Shown here: positions 6,793 to 11,803 of the stretch, piece after piece
Position numbering within the stretch: the stretch's first letter is position 1
Layout: every line of letters starts with the position of its first letter
DNA from: an uncultured Polynucleobacter sp.
GTDB taxonomy: Bacteria > Pseudomonadota > Gammaproteobacteria > Burkholderiales > Burkholderiaceae
Length of the DNA: 11,803 nucleotides
Direction of reading: 5' to 3'
Assembly: GCA_937996825.1 (NCBI GenBank)
Contig: CALKUJ010000290.1
Location: 1-11,803, forward strand
Position numbers and translations under genes: made by a program
Notes under the pieces: generated by a model
Databases searched by the model: none
What the model was told of the DNA's origin: nothing
What the model saw: only the letters and a program-made list of their open reading frames with translations

Positions 6793-8252
6793 ACAATATC
6801 GTATTGCTCTTGATTAAAGCTTGATTCAGCTTGTAGTCGAATTGGTTTACCAATGAATTCAATTAATTGTGCAAGGTGAGTGCTTTCTTCTTCTAAGAAG
6901 CGATCAATCACATCCGCGCAGGCAATGATTCTGAATTCCTTGGGATTGAACTGGCGATGTTCGCGCAATACTTCGCGCAAAATTTCATAGCAAATGCTTT
7001 GGGCGGTTTTAACTTGACCTTTGCCCTGACAAACCTCACAAGGCTCACATAAAAGGTGTGCCAATGACTCACGGGTTCTCTTACGAGTCATCTCCACCAA
7101 ACCTAATGAAGAGAAGGGGTTGGCCGAAGTCCTGATTTTGTCCCGCGCTAAATTTTTATTGAGTTCCTCAAGGACCGCATCTTGATGCTCCTTGCTGTGC
7201 ATGTCGATGAAGTCAATGATGATGATGCCGCCAAGATTACGCAAACGCAGTTGGCGTGCAATCGTTTGAGCTGCTTCTAAGTTGGTTTTGTAAATCGTGT
7301 CATCAAAAGTGCGAGCACCTACATAACTGCCAGTGTTCACATCAATGGTGGTCATCGATTCTGTTTGATCAATCATCAGGTAGCCACCGGATTTGAGATC
7401 AACTCGACGACCGAGGGCTCGATTGATCTCTGATTCAGTGTCGTACAAATCAAACAAAGGACGTTCACCACGATAAAGAATCAACTTGGATTCTTGATTG
7501 GGCATGAAGTCTTTGGCAAATTTTTTGAGCTTTTCAAAGTTCTCAGCTGAGTCCACACGAATTTGACCAATGGCATCCGTCGCTAAATCTCTTAACACTC
7601 GCTCGGCCAAACTTAAATCTTGATGAAGTAAGCATGGGGCTGGTACCTGTTTGCTGCCATCCTGAATCTTTTTCCATGTGGCGCTCAGATATCTCAAGTC
7701 ATTTGATAGCTCTTGATCATCCGCATCTTCTGCACTGGTTCTTAAAATATAACTGCCAGATTCATTCTGATAATTGGTCAGTAAGCCTTGGAATCTTTTC
7801 TTTAAAGCATCACGGTCTTCAAGATTCTCAATTTTTTGAGAGATGGCCACTTGTTGACCATTGTCCTCTTGAGGAAGAAAGACCAAATTCCGTCCAGCAA
7901 TACTGATATGGGTGCTCAAGCGAGCACCTTTGGTGCCCAGCGGATCTTTTAATACTTGAACCAAAATGGTTTGTCCATCAAACACCAATTTTTCAATCGG
8001 GGTGTTATCAGGTTTGGAGTTTTTGGGCATCCATAAATCAGCCACATGAAGAAAGGCAGCTTTATCCAAGCCAATATCCACAAATGCTGATTGCATGCCC
8101 GGCAGAACGCGTGTGACTTTACCTAGGTACACGTTACCAACAATGCCTCGACTTTGGCTTCTTTCAATGTGAAGCTCTTGCACCACTCCCTGAGCAATGA
8201 TGGCTACTCGGGTTTCTTGAGGGGTGATGTTAACGAGGATTTCTTCGATCAT
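6783..8252 (-). CDS. rng: Ribonuclease G
   Basis: An RNase E/G family endoribonuclease of 489 residues, the length of E. coli RNase G and far shorter than RNase E, with no long C-terminal scaffold. Known roles are maturation of the 16S rRNA 5' end and cleavage of some mRNAs. The N terminus MIEEILVNITPQETRVAI leads into an S1-type domain (GNVYLGKVTRVLPGMQSAFVD...). The catalytic DNase I-like subdomain has TTIDVNTG with D304 and IIIIDFIDM with D347, equivalent to D303 and D346 of RNase E. A zinc-link motif follows (C405-E-V-C408, with an extra C402). The ATG at 8252 is fixed by alignment with the usual family start. It is the last gene of the minus-strand block, 64 nt after maf; no clear Shine-Dalgarno is seen. 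A 9-bp direct repeat lies just upstream of the start. Confidence 0.96.
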   Translation of the reverse strand: MIEEILVNITPQETRVAIIAQGVVQELHIERSQSRGIVGNVYLGKVTRVLPGMQSAFVDIGLDKAAFLHVADLWMPKNSKPDNTPIEKLVFDGQTILVQVLKDPLGTKGARLSTHISIAGRNLVFLPQEDNGQQVAISQKIENLEDRDALKKRFQGLLTNYQNESGSYILRTSAEDADDQELSNDLRYLSATWKKIQDGSKQVPAPCLLHQDLSLAERVLRDLATDAIGQIRVDSAENFEKLKKFAKDFMPNQESKLILYRGERPLFDLYDTESEINRALGRRVDLKSGGYLMIDQTESMTTIDVNTGSYVGARTFDDTIYKTNLEAAQTIARQLRLRNLGGIIIIDFIDMHSKEHQDAVLEELNKNLARDKIRTSANPFSSLGLVEMTRKRTRESLAHLLCEPCEVCQGKGQVKTAQSICYEILREVLREHRQFNPKEFRIIACADVIDRFLEEESTHLAQLIEFIGKPIRLQAESSFNQEQYDIVLS

Positions 8253-8262
8253 GGTTGAAACT

Positions 8263-8283
8263 TATCAATCTCTATATCAATCT
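8263..8283 (-). repeat. Short direct repeat in the rng leader
   Basis: On the coding (minus) strand AGATTGATA occurs twice with a 12-nt period, at 8283-8275 and 8271-8263, ending 10 nt before the rng ATG. It occupies the place where a ribosome binding site would be expected. Function is unknown and chance is possible. Confidence 0.35.
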
Positions 8284-8316
8284 GTTGTGGCAGTGCGCAG
8301 TAGTTTTAAATCAGTT

Positions 8317-8997
8317 TTAAGGCTTCAGAGAAAACTGTACACCAGTTTCATGCATGAGTTGAGAGGTTTCGTAAAGAGGTAGGCCCATGATGCCGCTGTA
8401 ACTGCCTGAGATGCTACTGATTAGACATCCACCAATACCTTGAATGCCATAAGCTCCTGCTTTACCCATGGGTTCATTGGATAGTATGTAAGCATTGATT
8501 TCTTCATCAGTGAGTGACTTAAATGTCACTTGTGAGCTTGATACAAGAAGCCTTGGCTCATCGTCATTGATGTGAGGTTTACCTGCTACAGCAACGGCTG
8601 TGTGAACCTGGTGTGTTTTGCCACTCAAAAGTTGCAAGATTCTTTTGGCATCTTGATGATCGGTGGGCTTACCCAAGATGATTTCTTTGAGCGCTTTATT
8701 TTGATTGTCTTGCTGATGTTTATTCGCATCTTCCAGTGTGAGGGCCACTGTGGTGTCAGCACACAAAACAGGCGCTGAGGGGAGTCCCCTGGCGTGAAGT
8801 CGTTGTTTGGCAGCGGCTAATTTAGCTAATGTCACACGCTTCACATAGGTCAAGGCTGGTTCATCAGGTAACTGCATTTCCAGTGACTCGGTATCTTCAC
8901 TTGAATCTGCTAGAAGCAATTCAAATTGAACACCTATTTGCGTCAGTAGTTCTTGGCGGCGAGGGCTTTGTGAAGCCAAGTAAATGAATGAGTGCAT
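8317..8997 (-). CDS. maf: Maf-family nucleoside triphosphate pyrophosphatase (dTTP/UTP-type)
   Basis: A 226-residue Maf/HAM1-fold pyrophosphatase that hydrolyses nucleoside triphosphates, often modified or non-canonical, to monophosphate and diphosphate. ASQSPRRQELL (residues 8-18) is the family signature. CADT (D81) holds the likely catalytic aspartate. The C-terminal KAGAYGIQGIGG and GSYSGIMGLPLYET resemble E. coli YhdE (dTTP/UTP type) more than YceF (7-methyl-GTP type), so I favour dTTP/UTP specificity as an inference. Between the catalytic strand and the conserved LGKP there is an extra hydrophilic loop (about residues 89-106, rich in N, Q, K and D), roughly 15 residues longer than in YhdE. 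The ATG at 8997 reads directly into the signature and no earlier in-frame start is available. Its leader is pyrimidine-rich in the mRNA, holds a 12-nt duplicated unit and has no Shine-Dalgarno. It lies between rlmH and rng. Confidence 0.95.
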   Translation of the reverse strand: MHSFIYLASQSPRRQELLTQIGVQFELLLADSSEDTESLEMQLPDEPALTYVKRVTLAKLAAAKQRLHARGLPSAPVLCADTTVALTLEDANKHQQDNQNKALKEIILGKPTDHQDAKRILQLLSGKTHQVHTAVAVAGKPHINDDEPRLLVSSSQVTFKSLTDEEINAYILSNEPMGKAGAYGIQGIGGCLISSISGSYSGIMGLPLYETSQLMHETGVQFSLKP

Positions 8998-9004
8998 GTA
9001 TAAG

Positions 9005-9041
9005 AAAAGGGAAGAGGCAAGGAAAGAGGCAAGGAAAGAAA
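9005..9041. repeat. Purine-rich tract with two tandem 12-bp units
   Basis: GAGGCAAGGAAA occurs twice in perfect tandem at 9014-9025 and 9026-9037, followed by GAAA and preceded by the related AAAAGGGAA. The plus strand is almost all purine from 9002 to 9041; the only exceptions are the C in each unit. It fills most of the 62-nt rlmH-maf spacer, so the maf mRNA leader is a polypyrimidine tract. It looks like a slippage duplication. Confidence 0.85.
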
Positions 9042-9059
9042 CTTAATTTTTGTCGTGAT

Positions 9060-9503
9060 TTAAACGCGATGATAGGGATGACCTTGCAAGATGGTCCATG
9101 CACGGTAAAGCTGTTCTACCAGTAAAACTCGCGCCATGGCATGAGGCAGAGTCATGCTGGATAGACGAATCATCGATGCAGCTTCTTTTTTAAGTTCTGC
9201 ATCCAAGCCATCGGCTCCACCAATCAGTAGAGCAATATCTTTGCCGTCTTGGCGCCAGGTGCTGAGTTGATTGGCTAAATCTTGAGTTGAGAGGTCTTTG
9301 CCGCGTTCATCTAAGGCAATGATGTGAACGCCTTTTGGAAGAGCTTCACGGATCTTGATGGCCTCTTTGGCAGGGCTGATATCTGGTTTGAGTTCTTTGA
9401 TCTGAATCGCACAATCTGCTGGCATGCGTTTCAGATAATCTTGGGTTGCAGTTTCAGCCCAGACGGGCATTTTGTGACCAACTGCAATGACCCAAAGTTT
9501 CAT
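9060..9503 (-). CDS. rlmH: 23S rRNA pseudouridine-1915 N3-methyltransferase
   Basis: A 147-residue SPOUT-class (trefoil-knot) methyltransferase that uses S-adenosylmethionine to methylate pseudouridine 1915 in helix 69 of 23S rRNA, acting on assembled 70S ribosomes. MKLWVIAVGHKMPVW is the usual start; the cofactor-binding knot shows LLIGGADGL (G95-L100) and the C terminus has RVLLVEQLYRAWTI followed by GHPYHR, the conserved tail that helps form the active site in the dimer. Length is normal (E. coli 155 residues). The start at ATG 9503 is 30 nt after the rsfS stop; an inverted repeat occupies that junction and no Shine-Dalgarno precedes the ATG. Its place beside rsfS, another large-subunit factor, is common in bacteria. 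Confidence 0.97.
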   Translation of the reverse strand: MKLWVIAVGHKMPVWAETATQDYLKRMPADCAIQIKELKPDISPAKEAIKIREALPKGVHIIALDERGKDLSTQDLANQLSTWRQDGKDIALLIGGADGLDAELKKEAASMIRLSSMTLPHAMARVLLVEQLYRAWTILQGHPYHRV

Positions 9504-9520
9504 GATTGAAAAAGGAGTCT

Positions 9521-9536
9521 TAAACCAAAGGGTTTA
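9521..9536 (-). terminator. Weak inverted repeat at the rsfS/rlmH junction
   Basis: TAAACC at 9521-9526 and GGTTTA at 9531-9536 form a perfect 6-bp stem around a 4-nt loop, and the arm at 9531-9536 includes the rsfS stop codon. On the transcribed strand a run of five T lies 8 nt further on. The stem is AT-rich and the T-run is offset, so it may be a partial terminator, a processing site or nothing; full termination inside this operon seems unlikely. Confidence 0.3.
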
Positions 9537-9938
9537 GTCGTCCTCATCATCCTCAGGTTCGCTAGCGAAACGCTTTGACTTATTGGCTTTGCCACCAAGT
9601 TTGACGCGCACAGGCTTATCGCCCCAAATGCCTTCTAGTTGGTAGTAAGAGCGCAACATGGGTTGCAAGATGTGAACGATGATGTCACCACAATCTACTA
9701 AAACCCATTCGCCGGTTTCCATGCCCTCAACAGAAATGACCTCGCCACCTTTTTCTTTGACTGATTCTTTGACAGACATCGCTAAAGATTTTGTTTGGCG
9801 GTTGCTATTACCGGTTGCAATGATCACACGATCAAATAAATCGCTGATCTTGGTTGTGTCAAAAACCCGAATATCTTCAGCTTTGACATCTTCAAGAGCA
9901 TCAATGATCACGCGTTGTAGTTTTGGAATATCCATCAT
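9534..9938 (-). CDS. rsfS: Ribosomal silencing factor RsfS
   Basis: A 134-residue RsfS (YbeB/Iojap, formerly DUF143) protein. Known members bind L14 on the 50S subunit and block joining with 30S, which lowers translation in stationary phase or starvation. The conserved core shows DVKAEDIRVFD, SDLFDRVIIATGNSNRQ and GEWVLVDCGDIIVHILQP followed by RSYYQLEGIWGD. A short acidic tail (EPEDDEDD) ends the protein after a basic patch (GKANKSKR). The ATG at 9938 overlaps the nadD TGA by 4 nt (ATGA), which implies translational coupling; a second ATG follows at once (9935) and cannot be excluded as the start. AAAGG lies about 14 nt upstream, rather distant for a ribosome binding site. The nadD-rsfS-rlmH order is widely conserved. 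Confidence 0.96.
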   Translation of the reverse strand: MMDIPKLQRVIIDALEDVKAEDIRVFDTTKISDLFDRVIIATGNSNRQTKSLAMSVKESVKEKGGEVISVEGMETGEWVLVDCGDIIVHILQPMLRSYYQLEGIWGDKPVRVKLGGKANKSKRFASEPEDDEDD

Positions 9939-10642
9939 TTATTTCTATAAAGACCTTTGGCTTCGATGTAATCGAGTACCAAGGGTGGTATTGCGTCTGC
10001 CAGTTCATCCCATGATGCATGGTTATAAAACCCATCACGAAGTTCATGAGACGCAAGATTAATCTGCAGGCTTTGATCAAACAAAACATGTCCCTGTGGG
10101 CTCAATTGTAACAACTGAGGGTCTTGCGTCTGTTTATCAGAAAAAACGCTGCCAATCGGGCTCTGATTTGCCTGATTGCTTGTCTGAGGACGGCTGGCCA
10201 CGGCGATATGGACGTACTTGGGTAATTCAGACCACTGATGCCATGTTTTGATGTTTTCCCAGCTATCTGCGCCCATGATCCAAGTGATCGATGCTTGCTC
10301 ACCATAAAGAGCGCGCAACTCTTTGGCGGTATCAATCGCATAACTTGGACCTTCTCTGGCCATCTCGAGGGTGCTGATGTCAATTTTTGTATAAATATGA
10401 TGATCTACAAATAAATCATGCAAGGTCTCAATGGCATATTCACTCATGGCCAAGCGATGTTTGGCTGAGGTGATGTCATTGCCTTTTTGCCATGGTTGAC
10501 CAGCCGGCATCCAAATGATGTGATCGAGCTGAAGCACTCTTGAGAAATGCTCGGCCAAGCGCAGGTGACCCCAGTGTGGTGGATCAAATGTGCCACCTAA
10601 GATACCAACCGATAGACGTTTCTTGCTATCCATGTTGTCCAT
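9935..10642 (-). CDS. nadD: Nicotinate-nucleotide adenylyltransferase
   Basis: NaMN adenylyltransferase, about 235 residues, which converts nicotinate mononucleotide and ATP to deamido-NAD and pyrophosphate in NAD biosynthesis. GILGGTFDPPHWGH (residues 13-26) carries the nucleotidyltransferase H-x-G-H motif; WMPAGQPWQK, ITWIMGADSW and VASRP are further family blocks. The C-terminal motif, usually like ISSTDIR, reads LASHELR (A197 to R202): the arginine is kept but the Ser/Thr positions are shifted or replaced. The region before it (QTSNQANQSP...) is polar and variable. I start at ATG 10642, which overlaps the hemF TGA by 1 nt (TGATG). A TTG at 10657 would add five residues and an ATG at 10633 would remove three; neither touches the domain. 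No Shine-Dalgarno is evident, so coupling from hemF is likely. Confidence 0.95.
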   Translation of the reverse strand: MDNMDSKKRLSVGILGGTFDPPHWGHLRLAEHFSRVLQLDHIIWMPAGQPWQKGNDITSAKHRLAMSEYAIETLHDLFVDHHIYTKIDISTLEMAREGPSYAIDTAKELRALYGEQASITWIMGADSWENIKTWHQWSELPKYVHIAVASRPQTSNQANQSPIGSVFSDKQTQDPQLLQLSPQGHVLFDQSLQINLASHELRDGFYNHASWDELADAIPPLVLDYIEAKGLYRNK

Positions 10643-11571
10643 CAACGGGCAATCCAATCAATCGGTTTTAAAAAGTTTGTATAAAGCAATGCCTCTGGGC
10701 TGTTCGCTGCTGGTTTCCAGTCATAGCCCCAGCGCACAATCGGTGGCATCGACATCAAGATTGATTCGGTGCGCCCACCAGATTGAAGACCAAACAAAGT
10801 GCCTCTATCAAAGACTAAATTAAATTCAACATAGCGACCGCGACGGAAGGCTTGGAACTCTCTTTGTGCTTCTGTGTAGGGATCGTGTTGATGTTTCTTC
10901 ACGATCGGCAAGTAGGCTTCTAAGAACGCATCACCGACTGAACGAGTCATGGCAAAGCTTTGATCAAAGCCTAACTCACTGAAGTCATCATAAAAAATAC
11001 CGCCAATACCACGTGGTTCATCACGGTGCTTGAGGTAGAAGTATTCATCACACCACTTTTTGAAGCGTGGGTGTAATTCTGTGTTGTATGGATCTAAAGT
11101 ATTTTTACAAGTTTGGTGAAAATGTTTGCAATCAGCTTCATCGCCATAGTAGGGAGTTAAATCCATGCCGCCACCAAACCACCAGACAGGATCTTTACCT
11201 TCTGCTTGAGCAATAAAGCAACGAACATTCAGGTGAACAGTTGGGATGTGCGGATTGCGAGGATGAAATACCAATGACACGCCCATCGCTTCAAAAGCTC
11301 TGCCAGCGAGTTCTGGTCGATGAGCTGTTGCTGAAGGTGGCATTGAATCACCACGCACGTGAGAAAAACCTACACCGCCACGCTCCAAAATATTGCCTTC
11401 CTCAAGAATCATGGAGCGACCATCGCCCTTGAGTTTGGCATCTGCTGGTTTTGTCCAAGAGTCTGTGGCAAAAGTTTTACCGTCAACCGCACTCATGCCG
11501 GTAGTGATGCGTTCTTGTAAACCTAAAAAATACTGACGAATCTGATCGACGTTAATGGTTGTGTTTGGCAT
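10642..11571 (-). CDS. hemF: Oxygen-dependent coproporphyrinogen III oxidase
   Basis: A 309-residue HemF that oxidatively decarboxylates two propionates of coproporphyrinogen III to give protoporphyrinogen IX in heme biosynthesis, using O2; it acts as a soluble dimer. The family signature is intact at residues 171-195 (KKWCDEYFYLKHRDEPRGIG, then GIFYD). HVRGDSMPPSAT, WWFGGGMDLTPYYG and the C-terminal YVEFNLVFDRGT followed by GLQSGGRTESILMSMPP are all conserved. Length is normal (E. coli 299). The ATG at 11571 lies 14 nt after the purD stop, with no clear Shine-Dalgarno. The stop TGA overlaps the nadD start by 1 nt. The presence of the O2-dependent enzyme suits an aerobic or microaerobic organism; whether an anaerobic HemN also exists is not visible here. 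Confidence 0.97.
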   Translation of the reverse strand: MPNTTINVDQIRQYFLGLQERITTGMSAVDGKTFATDSWTKPADAKLKGDGRSMILEEGNILERGGVGFSHVRGDSMPPSATAHRPELAGRAFEAMGVSLVFHPRNPHIPTVHLNVRCFIAQAEGKDPVWWFGGGMDLTPYYGDEADCKHFHQTCKNTLDPYNTELHPRFKKWCDEYFYLKHRDEPRGIGGIFYDDFSELGFDQSFAMTRSVGDAFLEAYLPIVKKHQHDPYTEAQREFQAFRRGRYVEFNLVFDRGTLFGLQSGGRTESILMSMPPIVRWGYDWKPAANSPEALLYTNFLKPIDWIAR

Positions 11572-11585
11572 AAAGATTAATCTGA

Positions 11586-11803
11586 TTAAAGTGCGCGATA
11601 ACCAATGTCGCGACGGAACTGTGCGCCATCAAATTTGATGTTTTCTAAATGTGCGTAAGCTTTTTGTTGTGCACCTTTGGTGGTGTGATCCAAACCAACC
11701 ACGCACAACACGCGACCACCCGATGTTTTAAGCACACCATTGTTCATGGTGGTGCCAGCATGGAAAGTCACATGATCAATATCGTCTGCTGGAATGCCTG
11801 TGA
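11586..11803 (-). CDS. purD: Phosphoribosylamine--glycine ligase, C-terminal part (truncated by window edge)
   Basis: The C-terminal 71 or so residues of GAR synthetase, the ATP-grasp enzyme that joins glycine to phosphoribosylamine in purine synthesis. The frame stays open to the right edge, so the gene starts outside the window. Visible motifs are VTFHAGT, KTSGGRVLCVVGLD and the terminal FRRDIGYRAL, matching the E. coli ends VFHAGT, TNGGRVLCVTALG and CRKDIGWRAI. The ATP-grasp catalytic core is not in the window. It sits 14 nt before hemF on the same strand and is the most upstream visible gene of the operon; the promoter is therefore beyond the window or inside purD. Confidence 0.93.
   Translation of the reverse strand, partial: TGIPADDIDHVTFHAGTTMNNGVLKTSGGRVLCVVGLDHTTKGAQQKAYAHLENIKFDGAQFRRDIGYRAL

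Noticed and set aside
7634..7906. Plus-strand open frame within rng
   Set aside because: It lies entirely opposite the conserved RNase G coding region and its product has no recognisable motif.
9000..9035. TTGCCT copies in the purine tract as -35 boxes of a maf promoter
   Set aside because: No acceptable -10 hexamer lies at 16-18 nt from either copy; TTATAC lies 11 or 23 nt away.
9679..10062. Plus-strand open frame across rsfS and nadD as a possible antisense gene
   Set aside because: It runs opposite two clearly conserved genes and its predicted protein shows no recognisable domain; it is best explained as a shadow frame.
10643..10657. TTG at 10657 as the nadD start
   Set aside because: It is a rare start codon that would give a 16-nt overlap with hemF; the ATG at 10642 gives a TGATG junction and keeps the whole domain.
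1..11803. CRISPR array, insertion sequence, prophage, tRNA or toxin-antitoxin or defence module
   Set aside because: Both strands are almost fully occupied by recognisable housekeeping genes, and there are no spaced repeats, terminal inverted repeats or cloverleaf-like segments.

Overview
The window reads as an ordinary, very densely packed chromosomal segment of a Gram-negative betaproteobacterium. Base composition is moderate by eye (clearly lower in GC than Burkholderia or Ralstonia). The protein sequences and the gene order purD-hemF-nadD-rsfS-rlmH-maf-rng, beside LPS-core glycosyltransferases, msbA and dnaE, point to Burkholderiales, most like Polynucleobacter. That assignment is inference from recalled gene order and sequence character; no search was run. 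No tRNA, rRNA, CRISPR, insertion sequence, phage gene or toxin-antitoxin pair is visible, and no gene-free stretch is longer than about 65 bases.

Layout: (1) 1-2278, plus strand: the 3' two thirds of dnaE, the alpha subunit of DNA polymerase III. (2) 2289-4920, minus strand: a three-gene glycosyltransferase operon read in the order WaaE-like GT2, second GT2 with a C-terminal galactosyltransferase-type domain, GT9 heptosyltransferase. The genes overlap by 4 and 1 nt. (3) 4960-6762, plus strand: msbA, the lipid A flippase, divergent from the glycosyltransferases across only 39 nt. (4) 6783-11803, minus strand: a run of seven genes transcribed as purD (partial), hemF, nadD, rsfS, rlmH, maf and rng, with overlapping or short junctions. 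The dnaE/GT9 and msbA/rng pairs are convergent with 10 and 20 nt between stop codons.

Functionally, the middle block builds and exports the LPS lipid A-core: the glycosyltransferases act on the cytoplasmic face and MsbA then flips the product. The right block mixes cofactor and nucleotide metabolism (PurD, HemF, NadD, Maf) with ribosome and RNA maturation (RsfS silencing factor, RlmH methyltransferase for 23S rRNA, RNase G).

I found no convincing previously undescribed system. What deserves a second look is small-scale: a duplicated 12-bp purine-rich unit in the maf leader, an inverted repeat at the rsfS/rlmH junction, a palindrome in the LPS divergent spacer, loop insertions in Maf and MsbA, an altered C-terminal NadD motif, scarce Shine-Dalgarno sequences, and two start-site corrections (second GT2 at 4165, nadD at 10642).
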